This document shows positions 31,663 to 42,237 of a stretch of 64,000 nucleotides of DNA, one piece after another. The stretch covers positions 1 to 64,000 of the forward strand of contig CAKSSN010000011.1 of NCBI GenBank assembly GCA_934489015.1, written 5' to 3'. The position numbers and the translations under genes are program-made. The stretch is from an uncultured Clostridia bacterium. GTDB lineage: Bacteria > Bacillota > Clostridia > UBA1381. The notes under the pieces are model-generated. The model was not told where the DNA came from. It worked only from the letters and a program-made list of their open reading frames with translations, and searched no databases. Each line of letters begins with the position of its first letter. Position 1 is the first letter of the stretch.

Positions 31663-34650
31663 ATGTCTGAAGCAAAAAATTTTATTTTTGAAAAAATCGG
31701 GATAATGCTCACAAAGCTGTCCGAGCTTAAGCAGCAGAAGCTTACGGAGCTTGAGTTTGAGTACGTGGAGTGTGACTATAAAAGCTCAATAACGCCTCCG
31801 GATAAAAGCGCGGCATGGAAAAAGTTTAACGAGGGCGATCGCCTGTCAGGCGTGGACGATCACTTCTGGCTTCATTTTTCGTTTGACGCGGTAGAGCCGC
31901 AGGAGAATAAGGAGCTTATCTTTACACTTAAAACAGGCAGAGAAGGTCAGTGGGATGCCAGAAATCCGCAGGGCATCGTATATATAGACGGCAAGGCTTA
32001 TCAGGCTCTTGATACAAATCATACATGGTTTGCTCTGGAGTTTGGAAGAAGCTATGACTTTTATATTTATTTTTATACCGGAATGGAGGGCGGCTATTTT
32101 GATATGCTGCCGGAGCTTTCGCTGCGCGACATACCGCTTTACAGCCTTTACTATGATATTTCCGTGCCGTATGAAGCTATGAAGGTACTTGACCGCGACA
32201 GCTATGACTACATAAAAATCAGGGACGCACTTAATAAAACGGTTTTCAGACTTGATTTAAGACACGTTTATTCTGAAGAGTTTTACAAGAGCATTGACGA
32301 GGCGGCAAAATATATAAGAGAAGAGTTTTACGGAAAGGTATGCGGCGAAAGCGACGCGACCGTAAGCTGCATAGGACATACGCATATAGACGTTGCGTGG
32401 CTCTGGACTGTTCGTCAGACGAGAGAAAAGGCAGAGAGAAGCTTTTCAACTGTTTTGAATTTAATGCGCAGATACCCCGAATATAAATTCATGTCAAGTC
32501 AGCCGCAGCTTTATCAGCACGTAAAGGAAGCAAACCCGGCGCTTTATGAGGAAATAAAGGAGCGCGTGCGCGAGGGCAGGTGGGAAGTTGAGGGTGCAAT
32601 GTGGCTTGAAGCGGACTGTAACCTTATCAGCGGCGAGAGCATGGTACGTCAGATTTTGTACGGAAAGCGTTTTATGAAAGAGGAATTCGGCGTTGACAGC
32701 CGTATTTTATGGTTGCCGGATGTGTTCGGCTACAGCGCTGCGCTTCCGCAGATACTTCAAAAAAGCGGTGTTGACAGATTTTTCACCTCAAAAATTTCAT
32801 GGAATGAATATAATTCAATGCCGCATGATACGTTTATGTGGCGCGGAATTGACGGAACGGAGATTTTCACATCGTTTATAGAAACATATGTTGAAATGCT
32901 CGAGCCAAAGAGAATACGCGACACATGGGAAACGTATAAGGATAAGTCGCTTACAAATGAAACTCTTGTTACGTTCGGCTACGGTGACGGCGGCGGCGGC
33001 CCGACTGCCGAAATGGTTGAAAATCACAGACGTATTGAAAAGGGAATACCGGGAATACCGAAAACCGTTATCAAAAAGGCCGGAGATTTCTTCAATGACA
33101 TAGAAAAGGATTTTAAGAAAAATACGGCGGAGCTGCGCGTTTTGCCGAAATGGGACGGCGAGCTTTATCTTGAAATGCACAGAGGTACATATACCTCAAT
33201 TGCCAAAAACAAGAGAAATAACAGAAAGAGCGAGCTTGCATATCAGATGGCAGAAACTCTTTCGGTGCTTGACATGGCGCTTTTCGGCGGTGAGTATCAT
33301 TCCGATAAAATGCATAAAAATCAGGTTAATATCCTGCTCAATCAGTTCCATGATATAATTCCGGGCTCGTCTATAAAAGAGGTTTACGATGTGACCGATG
33401 AAGAATATGCGCGTATTCTCGGAGAGGGCAGAGAGATTATTGACGAAAAGATAAATGCTGTAAAGAAAAATATTAAAACAGACGGCGGACTTTTCGTTTA
33501 TAATCCGTCACCGTTTGCTGTCAGCGCTTCGGCTGAGCATGACGGAAAGCGTTATATGTGCGAAAATATCCCGGCGCACGGCTATAAGGTAATCGCGCCT
33601 GTTGAGGAGAAAAAGATAAATGTAACGGAAAAGTCAATAGAAAACGACGTTATAAAGGTTACGTTTGATGAAAACTATGAAATTTGCTCCGTTTATGACA
33701 AGACGGAAAACAGAGAGATTATTTCCGCCGGACAGACGGCTAACAGGCTTGAGGTTTATGAGGATTATCCGCGCGGCTATGACGCTTGGGAAATAACAAA
33801 CTATTATAAGGATAAAATGTGGAGCATCAGCGCGGCAGACAGCGTGCAAAAGCTTGAAAACGGAATAAGAATTAAGAGAAGCTATCAAAAATCAACCGTT
33901 GTTCAGGACATTTTGCTTTATGAGGGCTCAAAGAGAATTGATTTTGTCACAGAGATTGACTGGCATGAGGATCATGTTCTTTTAAAGACGCTTTTCCCGG
34001 TTGACATTCATTCAAGCCGCGCAACATATGATATTCAGTTCGGAAATATCGAGCGCCCGACGCATTACAACACCTCGTGGGATGAGGCTAAATTTGAAGT
34101 GTGCGGTCACAAGTGGGCGGATTTGTCGGAGGGCGGCTACGGAGTCAGTCTTATGAACGATTGCAAATACGGCTACGGAATTTATGAAAATGTTATGAGT
34201 CTTTCACTTTTAAAGGCCGCAACATATCCAAATCCGGAGGCTGATCGCGGCATAAATAAATTTACATATTCACTTTATCCGCATACGGGTAATTTTGCGG
34301 AGGGCGGAGTTGTACAGGAAGCATATGCGCTTAATATGCCGCTTGAGGTAAGCCCTATAGAAAAAGCGGACGGAGCTATGCCGGAGGAATATGCGCTTGC
34401 CAAGCTGAATTCGGACCATGCAGCTCTTGAAACGATTAAAAAGGCTGAGGACGATAAATCCGTAATATTCAGACTTTATGAGTTTGCAAACAAGAAAGGG
34501 CTTGTCGAGCTTGAAATAGGGTTTGACTTTAAGGAGCTTTATCTTTGTGACCTTATGGAAAACAATATTAAAAAGCTTGACCATGACGGAAATAAGGTAA
34601 CAATTCCTGTTTCAAATTATGAAATTATAACAGTTAAGGCTGTTAGATAA
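31663..34650 (+). CDS. Alpha-mannosidase, GH38
   Basis: 995 residues, no signal peptide, so cytoplasmic. GH38 residues are recognisable: zinc ligands H241 and D243 in GHTHIDVAWLW, nucleophile and ligand D353 in LWLPDVFGY, and H563 in NQFHDIIPGSS. An N-terminal beta domain precedes the catalytic domain and C-terminal beta-sandwich domains follow. It should remove alpha-linked mannose from imported glycans. GAAAGGAG precedes ATG 31663. Divergent AraC gene upstream, strong terminator downstream, so monocistronic. Confidence 0.93.
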   Translation: MSEAKNFIFEKIGIMLTKLSELKQQKLTELEFEYVECDYKSSITPPDKSAAWKKFNEGDRLSGVDDHFWLHFSFDAVEPQENKELIFTLKTGREGQWDARNPQGIVYIDGKAYQALDTNHTWFALEFGRSYDFYIYFYTGMEGGYFDMLPELSLRDIPLYSLYYDISVPYEAMKVLDRDSYDYIKIRDALNKTVFRLDLRHVYSEEFYKSIDEAAKYIREEFYGKVCGESDATVSCIGHTHIDVAWLWTVRQTREKAERSFSTVLNLMRRYPEYKFMSSQPQLYQHVKEANPALYEEIKERVREGRWEVEGAMWLEADCNLISGESMVRQILYGKRFMKEEFGVDSRILWLPDVFGYSAALPQILQKSGVDRFFTSKISWNEYNSMPHDTFMWRGIDGTEIFTSFIETYVEMLEPKRIRDTWETYKDKSLTNETLVTFGYGDGGGGPTAEMVENHRRIEKGIPGIPKTVIKKAGDFFNDIEKDFKKNTAELRVLPKWDGELYLEMHRGTYTSIAKNKRNNRKSELAYQMAETLSVLDMALFGGEYHSDKMHKNQVNILLNQFHDIIPGSSIKEVYDVTDEEYARILGEGREIIDEKINAVKKNIKTDGGLFVYNPSPFAVSASAEHDGKRYMCENIPAHGYKVIAPVEEKKINVTEKSIENDVIKVTFDENYEICSVYDKTENREIISAGQTANRLEVYEDYPRGYDAWEITNYYKDKMWSISAADSVQKLENGIRIKRSYQKSTVVQDILLYEGSKRIDFVTEIDWHEDHVLLKTLFPVDIHSSRATYDIQFGNIERPTHYNTSWDEAKFEVCGHKWADLSEGGYGVSLMNDCKYGYGIYENVMSLSLLKAATYPNPEADRGINKFTYSLYPHTGNFAEGGVVQEAYALNMPLEVSPIEKADGAMPEEYALAKLNSDHAALETIKKAEDDKSVIFRLYEFANKKGLVELEIGFDFKELYLCDLMENNIKKLDHDGNKVTIPVSNYEIITVKAVR

Positions 34651-34663
34651 AGAGCTTGTTTGG

Positions 34664-34689
34664 AGAGGGGCGAAATTCGCCCCTCTTTT
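34664..34689 (+). terminator. Terminator after the mannosidase gene
   Basis: Stem AGAGGGGCGAA (34664-34674) with TTCGCCCCTCT (34676-34686), then TTT. About 14 bases after the stop codon. Confidence 0.9.
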
Positions 34690-34715
34690 GTGTTTCGGGG
34701 AAAAACAGCAGCGTG

Positions 34716-34763
34716 ATTTTGAAAATTGTATTATATTAACGCCTTTATTTTGAAAATTGTATT
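34716..34763. promoter_or_regulatory. Two identical operator-like direct repeats before the YesN gene
   Basis: ATTTTGAAAATTGTATT occurs twice (34716-34732 and 34747-34763), 31 bases apart, which is three helical turns. The second copy abuts the -35 hexamer, the position of class II activator sites. Related sequences occur before the SLH gene and the solute-binding-protein gene. Confidence 0.75.
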
Positions 34764-34791
34764 TGACAACGGCGCAAAGATATGATAAAAT
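34763..34791 (+). promoter_or_regulatory. Promoter of the YesN-type regulator
   Basis: TTGACA (34763-34768), 17 bases, TAAAAT (34786-34791), start near 34798, about 30 bases before the gene. Confidence 0.85.
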
Positions 34792-34827
34792 ATTTATTAT
34801 ATTTAGCTTAGGGGAGTGAGACGGGTA

Positions 34828-37074
34828 ATGAAATTCAGCAGGTTTATACGCGAAAAAAGCTATCTGCGCGGACTGATATATTCATACTGCGCAGTTATTC
34901 TTGTTTTGTTTTTAATATATTTTACCACTTATTCCGTTATGCTCAGCGCTGTTGAAAGGGAGCAGGAAAGCAGCAGTATTCATCTTATAGAAAATGCGCG
35001 CGATAATGTTGACAATGAAATTTCAATGATAACCCAGCTTGCAAATTTTATTGCCTCTAACGATAAAATGCTCAAAAGCTTTTCGTCAAAAAATCCGAGT
35101 GAGTTTATTTACGAGGATTATGAGGATATGGTGTTTTTAAAAAATGTTAAAATAACGTCGGAGGTTATAGACGAGATTTATATTTATAACAAAAACCGCG
35201 ACAAAATTATTTCGTCGCTTACAACGGTGCCGCTGAGGGATTTTTATGACGCAAAACATTCCTCCTCCGGCTACAGCTTTGAGGAGTGGAAGGAGCTTCT
35301 TGACGGTGCCGAATCGCGCCTGCTCACGCAGCTGCCGCGAAGCGGCAATTCGGCGGATATGGGCGACAGCTCAAATTACATAGCCTATGTTCAGCCGCTT
35401 CCTATTTCCGCCGGCAAGGAAAAGGATATAAAGCTTGTGATTTTAATTAATGCGGCGCGGCTTACCGAGCGCACGGGAATGGTCGGCGTTAATAACGGAG
35501 GTCAGTTTGCCGTACTCGACAAGGACGGCAAAGCGCTTGTTTCTGTCGGCGGTCTTGTTGATAAGGATAATGCAGACGAGCTTGAGAGCGGAATTATAAA
35601 AATCGACAAAAAGAAATATTCCGTAAATACAATAAAGTCAAACGTTGTTTCGTGGAAATATGTGATGATTACTCCGTGCGAAACATACATGGATAAGGTG
35701 CATATCGTAAAGACGGTTGCAATTGTGTGTATGCTGCTTTATATAGCGGTCGGCTGCGTTATGGTGTATATTTTCTCGCGCAAAAACTATCGTCCGCTCG
35801 AAGAGATTATAAAAACGCTCAACATTAAGCCCGACGGCAAGGGAGCAAACGAGTTCGGCGTTATAAAGAAAAATATCCAGGATATGCAGAAAGAATATAA
35901 TCAGCTGCTTTTGGACAGCAGCAAGGGTCAAAGGCAGCGCTGCGAAAGCTATTATAAAAGTGTGCTTGAGGGCAGGGACAGCGCGGAGGCTCTGTTTAAC
36001 CCAAAGACTATGAAAAAGTATGATTTTGAGCCGATAAGCGACAGCTTTGCGGTTTTGCTTGTTAAAATAGAAAACCTCTCCGAGCTTAGTGAAATGATGA
36101 GTATGCGGCTCGATACGGCGCAGTTTGCTCTTTCAAACGTTATCTGCGAGCTGATGGACGGCAAGGGAATAAAGTGCTATACAACAACTGCGGAGGGCGG
36201 CGCGCTTGCGGCTATAATAAATTTCCCTGAGGGCATGGAGTCGGTTATCTCTCCGGTAAGTGAGGTTATAAAGGATTTTTCGGAATTTTTCAAATATAAT
36301 TATGATATGACGCTTTATATCGGCATAAGCTCCGTTTCGGAGTCAGTATACGATATAGAAAGTTGCTATTATGAAGCGCTTCAGGCTATGAAATACAGAA
36401 TTGTTGCCGGCAGCGGCGCGGTTGTGTTCTATTCGGATATTGAGGATAAGCGAATGGATTATGTGTATACATCGGAAAATGAGCGCGAAATAACCGCAGC
36501 GGTCAGCGGCGGAGATTATAAGCGTGCCGAAAAGGTTATAGATTATTTGTTTGACACAAATGTTTTCAGCAGGCAATATTCGGCAAGAGCGGTTCAGGCG
36601 TTTATATTTGAGCTTGAGCGGACGCTGATAAAAATTATCCCGCAATCGCTTATAATTAACGTAACAGAGCTTGATAAAACGGCGGAGGAGATAAAGGCGC
36701 GTCTTCTTGAGAGCGTGGAGGAATACTGTACGGCACACAGCAAAACAGGGCAGCAGAATATAGGCGACAGTATAACTGCGTATATAAACGAAAATTATTC
36801 AAATCCCGATTTGTCGGTTAATATGCTCGGAGATAAATTCGGTCTTTCGCCGTCTTATCTTTCGAAGCTGTTTCGCGAGCAGACGGGTGAGGGACTTCTC
36901 GGATATATTTATGAGGCTAAAATGAAGTACGCCGAAGAGCTTCTTGCAAAGGGAGTAAGCATTGAAAAAACTGCCGAAGCAGTCGGATATACAAACGGCA
37001 GCTCATTTGCAAGAGCGTATAAAAAGCTCAGAGGAATAACGCCTAAGCAGTTTAAAAGAGGCGATAATCAGTAG
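34828..37074 (+). CDS. Membrane-anchored AraC-family regulator, YesN-like with dCache-type sensor
   Basis: 748 residues: membrane helix about 17-38, an external sensor of some 250 residues of the dCache type, second helix about 291-316, a cytoplasmic linker with a GGDEF/YesN-like middle region, and AraC double helix-turn-helix at about 655-745 (LGDKFGLSPSYLSKLFREQTG, then VGYTNGSSFARAYKK). Such one-protein systems detect sugars outside the cell and activate oligosaccharide genes directly. ATG 34828 is preferred over GTG 34816 for spacing from GGGGAG. Stands at the head of the SLH/GH36 and importer operons. Confidence 0.85.
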   Translation: MKFSRFIREKSYLRGLIYSYCAVILVLFLIYFTTYSVMLSAVEREQESSSIHLIENARDNVDNEISMITQLANFIASNDKMLKSFSSKNPSEFIYEDYEDMVFLKNVKITSEVIDEIYIYNKNRDKIISSLTTVPLRDFYDAKHSSSGYSFEEWKELLDGAESRLLTQLPRSGNSADMGDSSNYIAYVQPLPISAGKEKDIKLVILINAARLTERTGMVGVNNGGQFAVLDKDGKALVSVGGLVDKDNADELESGIIKIDKKKYSVNTIKSNVVSWKYVMITPCETYMDKVHIVKTVAIVCMLLYIAVGCVMVYIFSRKNYRPLEEIIKTLNIKPDGKGANEFGVIKKNIQDMQKEYNQLLLDSSKGQRQRCESYYKSVLEGRDSAEALFNPKTMKKYDFEPISDSFAVLLVKIENLSELSEMMSMRLDTAQFALSNVICELMDGKGIKCYTTTAEGGALAAIINFPEGMESVISPVSEVIKDFSEFFKYNYDMTLYIGISSVSESVYDIESCYYEALQAMKYRIVAGSGAVVFYSDIEDKRMDYVYTSENEREITAAVSGGDYKRAEKVIDYLFDTNVFSRQYSARAVQAFIFELERTLIKIIPQSLIINVTELDKTAEEIKARLLESVEEYCTAHSKTGQQNIGDSITAYINENYSNPDLSVNMLGDKFGLSPSYLSKLFREQTGEGLLGYIYEAKMKYAEELLAKGVSIEKTAEAVGYTNGSSFARAYKKLRGITPKQFKRGDNQ

Positions 37075-37077
37075 CTT

Positions 37078-37154
37078 TTTTGGAAATTGTATGTTTTTTT
37101 AGAAAAAGACAAGGGCTTGTTTTGCAAAGTGTAAGATATTTTGCAAACTGGCTC
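37078..37154. promoter_or_regulatory. Operator-like repeats and YesN terminator before the SLH gene
   Basis: Motif copies begin at 37078 (TTTTGGAAATTGTATG), 37120 (TTTTGCAAAGTGTAAG) and 37139 (TTTTGCAAACTGG), i.e. 77, 35 and 16 bases before the -35 hexamer. The last two lie in the arms of a long imperfect hairpin (37110-37157) with a T run that probably terminates the YesN transcript, so their resemblance is partly forced by that palindrome. Confidence 0.5.
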
Positions 37155-37183
37155 TTGCTTTTTTTGCTGAAAAATATTATCAT
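37155..37183 (+). promoter_or_regulatory. Promoter of the SLH-GH36-acyltransferase operon
   Basis: TTGCTT (37155-37160), 17 bases, TATCAT (37178-37183). Both hexamers are imperfect, as expected for an activator-dependent promoter. Confidence 0.65.
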
Positions 37184-37247
37184 GTATTTATAAAATAAAA
37201 TCAGGGCATTTGTTTGCCGGCAAAAAAATTGTTAGGAGATACAGTAA

Positions 37248-39983
37248 ATGAAAAAAGTAATCAGTATCATTCTTGCGTTATGTATGCTTGAGAGTGCGGC
37301 GGTATACGCTGCACAGGAAAAAGAGGATATGTGTCAGGCGGAAATTATTCTTGACGGTATGGGTGTAACCGACGGCTCGCTCGGCGGGGATAAGCTTCTT
37401 ACAAGAGCCGAATTTACGGGTCTTGCCGTAAGAGCTTTGAAAAGCCACACGGCATCTGCCGACTTTCCGTACACGGACGTTTCTGCCGATAATCCGTATA
37501 TAAGCGAAATTGCTGCCGCATATTCGCTCGGAGCATTGTCGGCGGCGGATAAATTCTGCCCCGATGACAAAATCACATATGAGCAGGCGGCAAAAATTCT
37601 GATTTGCTTTCTCGGCTATGACTATTCGGCGCAGCCGGGCGGCTTCCCGTCGGGATATGTTTCGTGCGCACAGACTCTTGGGCTTTTTGACGGTCTTACA
37701 TATCGCATAGGTGCAGCGGTTTCGGGCGCAGAAGGCGCGACGATGATAAGAAACGCAATGGAGTCTTATTACATTAAAACCTCCGCCGACGGAAAAAGCT
37801 TTGAAAAGAGCGATAACAGATACATGAATGAGTATCTTGACATATATAAGGAAAAGGGCGTTGTAACTTCTGACGGAATAATCGACCTTGACGGCGCGGG
37901 CACGCCCGGCGATGAAATAAAAATTGACGGAGAGAGCTTTTTGCCGGGAAAATCAAATATCGGTGAATATCTCGGTGAGGAGGTAATATTTTATTACAGA
38001 CTCCCCGATGACGATCAGATAGGCGAGGTGCTTTATGCGGAGAGCGCCGGAATGAATAAGGTATACAATGTTTTAAGCGAGGATATTTTGCCGTCAACAA
38101 CCGTAAAGCAGTTTGCCTATGAGGAAAAGGGCAAGACAAAAACCATGTCAATTGCGTCCGATGTTAAGGTTGTTTACAACGGCAAGGCGGAGTTTTCATA
38201 CACAAAGGATATGCTTATGCCGAAAGAGGGCTGTGTAAAGCTTATCGACAGTAACTCCGATAAGACTGCGGACGTTATAATTTCTTATGATTACAGCATA
38301 GGTGTTGTTAATAATTATAACAGCGCGTCGGAGAGCATTGTTTTAAAATATTCTCAAAAATCGGTTTCGCTTGATGATTACGATGATGTTTATATAAGAA
38401 AGGGCGGCGTAAAAATAAGCGCCTCAGAGCTTTCGGAGTGGGATGTTCTGAACATATGCGAAAACGGGAAATTCATAATGATAGACGTTTCGGCGCAGCC
38501 GGTTTCGGGTACGATAAAGAGCGTGTCTTTAAGCGATGATGATAAAACAATAACCATTGATAATTCTCCCGTAAAGGTGTCTGAAAACTACATAGCGCAG
38601 TCGGGCGAGCTTAAGGCAGGGGAAAAGGGAATATTCCATACAAATATTTTCGGGAAAATAGTCTGCGCCGATTACGGCACGACAAGCCGCAGAAATTATT
38701 CGGTTATTTTAAAGGCGTTTATGGACGACGACCTTGACAGCACGGCAAAATTCAAGCTGTTTAAAAAGGATAACACGAGCGAGGTGGCGCGCGGAGCAAA
38801 GCTTATTAAATGCGACGGCGTTTGGAAAAAGGCTGAGGAAGCGGTTAAATACGTAAACAATGCAGGGCTTTATCAGGTTGTTGTGACGGATTCAAATTCA
38901 AGCGGAGAGATAAACTCGATAGATTTTGCGCTTGACATGACAAATGTTTCCGACTATCGCGGCTATGACGATGATAATTTTACGCTTGACGTAAATATTG
39001 AGGGCGGCGACGGCGTTCGTTTTTACAACAATACGGGAGCGGGATGCCATATCCAAAGCGGCGTTGTATTTTTCAGTATTCCTCAGGATAAAACAAATAC
39101 GGATCTTTACAAAGCGGAGGGGTATAAGCGCGTTTATGATATGGACACAACCATAAAGAATATAAAGTACTATGACCTTGACCGCTTTAACCGTCCGGGC
39201 TGCGTTGTAATTTCGGATTACGATCTTGAAACGCCTCCGGGGCAGGAAAACGTTGACCTTCAGGACGACTGGTATGTTGTTTCGGATATAAAGGTTACGC
39301 TTGACGGCGAGGGCGCGTCGCGCACGAAGCTTTGCGGCTATCATAGGGATAAATATCAGGAATATTATATCTCGGATGAGGGCGCGCATAATGTATCAAA
39401 CTTCTATCTGCCAAACGGCGAGAGAATGTCAAATCCCATACCGAATAACGACCGCACAATGTGGGGCTTTATCGGCCACAATTATACGGATATAAGCACG
39501 GGCGATATTATGCAGCTCGGCTATGATACCGACGGCGACGTTTCGTATTACAGAATGCTTTGGTCGTCAAAGCTGATTGGTACAAAAATCCACGTAAACG
39601 AAAGCGGAGCATGGGCAGCGGACGGAAGCGTGACTTTGGTTGATCCGGGTGAATACTACGAAATTAACGAAAATCCCGGAACGGCGGCAAACCCGAACTT
39701 TATGTCAATCGGCTATACAGCCTACGGTGAAATTACGGAAAGCCTTGAAGGCTGGGTAAGATATAAAACAATGTTTGTAAAGCGTGAGGACGACGGCAGT
39801 ATTCAGCGTGCAATCGTGCAGCGTGCGATAATGAACGAAAACAGCGTTTATGTTATCACGCTGGGTAAAAACGGCGCAGTCGTTACAAAAGGCTCGGCAA
39901 GCGATATTATTCCGGGTGATAAATGCTTTATTCAGGCGAGGGATAACCATTGCTGGTATATGGCTGTAATTCGCGGAGAATAA
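37248..39983 (+). CDS. Secreted SLH-domain surface protein
   Basis: 911 residues with a signal peptide (about 1-21, cleaved after VYAA) and S-layer-homology sequence near the N-terminus (about 45-130: LLTRAEFTGLAVRAL, FPYTDVS, ITYEQAAKILICFLGY), which anchors proteins to the cell wall polymer. The remaining 750 residues are beta-rich with many Asp/Gly/Tyr and no catalytic family that I recognise; it may be a binding scaffold. GTTAGGAG lies before ATG 37248. First gene of an operon with GH36 and the acyltransferase. Confidence 0.82.
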   Translation: MKKVISIILALCMLESAAVYAAQEKEDMCQAEIILDGMGVTDGSLGGDKLLTRAEFTGLAVRALKSHTASADFPYTDVSADNPYISEIAAAYSLGALSAADKFCPDDKITYEQAAKILICFLGYDYSAQPGGFPSGYVSCAQTLGLFDGLTYRIGAAVSGAEGATMIRNAMESYYIKTSADGKSFEKSDNRYMNEYLDIYKEKGVVTSDGIIDLDGAGTPGDEIKIDGESFLPGKSNIGEYLGEEVIFYYRLPDDDQIGEVLYAESAGMNKVYNVLSEDILPSTTVKQFAYEEKGKTKTMSIASDVKVVYNGKAEFSYTKDMLMPKEGCVKLIDSNSDKTADVIISYDYSIGVVNNYNSASESIVLKYSQKSVSLDDYDDVYIRKGGVKISASELSEWDVLNICENGKFIMIDVSAQPVSGTIKSVSLSDDDKTITIDNSPVKVSENYIAQSGELKAGEKGIFHTNIFGKIVCADYGTTSRRNYSVILKAFMDDDLDSTAKFKLFKKDNTSEVARGAKLIKCDGVWKKAEEAVKYVNNAGLYQVVVTDSNSSGEINSIDFALDMTNVSDYRGYDDDNFTLDVNIEGGDGVRFYNNTGAGCHIQSGVVFFSIPQDKTNTDLYKAEGYKRVYDMDTTIKNIKYYDLDRFNRPGCVVISDYDLETPPGQENVDLQDDWYVVSDIKVTLDGEGASRTKLCGYHRDKYQEYYISDEGAHNVSNFYLPNGERMSNPIPNNDRTMWGFIGHNYTDISTGDIMQLGYDTDGDVSYYRMLWSSKLIGTKIHVNESGAWAADGSVTLVDPGEYYEINENPGTAANPNFMSIGYTAYGEITESLEGWVRYKTMFVKREDDGSIQRAIVQRAIMNENSVYVITLGKNGAVVTKGSASDIIPGDKCFIQARDNHCWYMAVIRGE

Positions 39984-39995
39984 CGGAGGTGCAAA

Positions 39996-42236
39996 ATGTA
40001 CGGTGCGGAAATGGCGTTCCCGTTTATAGATGGGAAAAATATAAGGGTTTTGCCTTGCGTTTTGCTTTCGGGCGGAAAAGCGGCAGGGCTTGATTATCAC
40101 TTTGAGATAAACGAAAAATTCGGCACGCTTCATATATTTGCCGAAAATGAGCTTTTAAGCGATAATTTGTATATAAATTATTGTGAAAAGGAAGCGATAT
40201 GCAAAAGAGTTGTAAAAAACATATCGGGAAAAACACTTAAAATAAGGGAGCTTGGCTTCAGAATAAGCGGAATAGATTTTGCGGAGGAGAAAAAGGACGA
40301 TTATTTTTATCATGCCGAAAATCCGCGTATTTATGAAACAATGACTTTCCCTATTGACTATGACAGATGCTCGGATATACCGGAAAATGCGGAGTTTGAT
40401 GTTGTTGCGGGGAACAAATGGGCAGATCCCGGAGTTATAACGGAGCGAATAGGCGCGTGTCCCTATCAGCCGTTCCCGGCGCTGCTTGTGAGCAACTATA
40501 ACACGCGTCGCGGCTTGGTACACGGCACGCTCAGTCAGAAGCTGTTTTATCACAATTATCTTTTAAAGCATGAAAGCGGAGCTATAGTACTTGACATATT
40601 TTCGTCTTTTAAGGATGTTGACGCGCTTGAGGTAAGCGGCGGAAGAAGCCTTGCGGATGAATGGTATATCGGAAAAACGGAGAGCGCAGACGACATAGAA
40701 AAAATATTTGAGGGCTATACGACGGTTTTGAGAGATTTTATTCCCAATACCTACGGAAATTCGCGCTCAAACAGAAATTGGCTTTCGTGGGGGTCGTGGA
40801 ATGACGGAATATTCAGAAATGTGTCTGAGGAGCTGATTTTAAGAGAGGCAGAATTTTTAAAAGAAAATTTCCCTACGGTTAAATGGATCCAGCTCGATGA
40901 CGGATATTCCCACTGCAAAAAAATAGCTCACGGACTCGGCGTTGCATATGAGGGCGATGACGGAATTGACAAAAACAAGTTTCCGAGAGGTCTTAGAAGC
41001 TATACCGATAAAATACGTGCGCTCGGCCTCAGACCGTCGCTTTGGATAGGCGGATCATGCCCTTGTGAAACGAAAATTTTTAAAGAAAAGCCGCAGTGGT
41101 TTATTGATTATACATACCGCACGGAAAACACCGAGCCGCTTGACGTAAGTCAGCCGGAGGTGCGCGAATATATGAAAGTCGCAATTGAAAAACTTTGCGT
41201 TGAATACGGCTTTGACGGCGTTAAGCATGATTTCTGGAGCTATGCCTTTGAGGATAGTCACGATTTGTATAAATATAAGGATAAATCGGGATATGAATAC
41301 AGATCGTGGTGGCTTGGTACAATACGCAGCTGTTTGCCGGGTGACGGCTATTTGCAGACGGGGTGCGATATTGTGATGGGAAATCCGTTCTTGAGCGAAT
41401 ATTTTAACAATTATCGCTATGGCATAGATATAGGAAACGGAAACTGGGAGCAGGTTAAAACGAGTATGCAGTGGGGAGCGGCGTGCTTTGCAACGCATAC
41501 CGGAGATTTGTTTGTGCCTAACAGCGATTCTGTGGGACTTCTTCCGGGACTGTCCGAAAGAGAAGCGCTCTTTTGCATAAACTATTGCCTTGTGACTCAT
41601 TCAATGGTTGAGATTGCCGGAAAGCTCAGCGAATCAAAGGACGAAAAAAGGCTTAAAATTTTAAAAAAGGCGGTCTGCTGCCCCAATAACGGTCAGAATG
41701 TGTATTTTATAGGCTTTGATTACAGAGGCGTCGGCAGAAGAATACCGCAGATAATGTATTTTAAAACGCCGCATTTTTCGCTCTCGGAAAATTCCGGGTT
41801 TATGCCGCAGAGAACAGTCGGATTTTTTAATACCGATGAAGAGGAAAAGGAATTTAAAGTATTGTTTTTTGATATGGAGCTTTCGGGCGAAAAATATATT
41901 GTAACGGATGTGTGGAGCGGCGAAAGCTTCGAGGCGTGCGGCGGATTTTCGGCAGTTTGCGCACCTCATGAAAGCAAGCTTTTTGCAGTGAGCAATATAA
42001 AAGGTGTTCAGCTGCTCGATGCAAATGTTAAGGTGCTTTCGGTGTCGGAGGAAAGCGGCTTTGCGGAAATAGAGCTTGTCTATGACGTAAAGAATGCGGA
42101 GCTTTTATTCAGCCATACGCCTATAGGTGCGGAGCAAAACGGAGCGGCGCTTGACTTTTCGGCAAACGGCGGCAGGCTTGCTCTTTCGTTTGTAAAAAGC
42201 GGCAGGCTGAAAGTATACTTTGCGGAGGAAAAATAA
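39996..42236 (+). CDS. Alpha-galactosidase-like enzyme, GH36 family
   Basis: 746 residues, no signal peptide. N-terminal beta-sandwich, central TIM barrel with WIQLDDGYSHC, LRPSLWIGG and nucleophile candidate D412 in FDGVKHDFW, then QTGCDIVMGNPFL and a C-terminal beta domain. This matches GH36/GH31-clan alpha-galactosidases; the residues around the nucleophile (KHD, not the usual KWD) suggest a less common specificity. GGAGG precedes ATG 39996, 12 bases after the SLH gene. Cytoplasmic trimming enzyme of the locus. Confidence 0.8.
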   Translation: MYGAEMAFPFIDGKNIRVLPCVLLSGGKAAGLDYHFEINEKFGTLHIFAENELLSDNLYINYCEKEAICKRVVKNISGKTLKIRELGFRISGIDFAEEKKDDYFYHAENPRIYETMTFPIDYDRCSDIPENAEFDVVAGNKWADPGVITERIGACPYQPFPALLVSNYNTRRGLVHGTLSQKLFYHNYLLKHESGAIVLDIFSSFKDVDALEVSGGRSLADEWYIGKTESADDIEKIFEGYTTVLRDFIPNTYGNSRSNRNWLSWGSWNDGIFRNVSEELILREAEFLKENFPTVKWIQLDDGYSHCKKIAHGLGVAYEGDDGIDKNKFPRGLRSYTDKIRALGLRPSLWIGGSCPCETKIFKEKPQWFIDYTYRTENTEPLDVSQPEVREYMKVAIEKLCVEYGFDGVKHDFWSYAFEDSHDLYKYKDKSGYEYRSWWLGTIRSCLPGDGYLQTGCDIVMGNPFLSEYFNNYRYGIDIGNGNWEQVKTSMQWGAACFATHTGDLFVPNSDSVGLLPGLSEREALFCINYCLVTHSMVEIAGKLSESKDEKRLKILKKAVCCPNNGQNVYFIGFDYRGVGRRIPQIMYFKTPHFSLSENSGFMPQRTVGFFNTDEEEKEFKVLFFDMELSGEKYIVTDVWSGESFEACGGFSAVCAPHESKLFAVSNIKGVQLLDANVKVLSVSEESGFAEIELVYDVKNAELLFSHTPIGAEQNGAALDFSANGGRLALSFVKSGRLKVYFAEEK

Positions 42237-42237
42237 A

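Noticed and set aside
37110..37165. Treating all TTTTGCAAA copies here purely as operators
   Set aside because: They form the arms of an imperfect terminator hairpin with a T run, so at least part of the repetition is due to that structure; kept only with a caveat.
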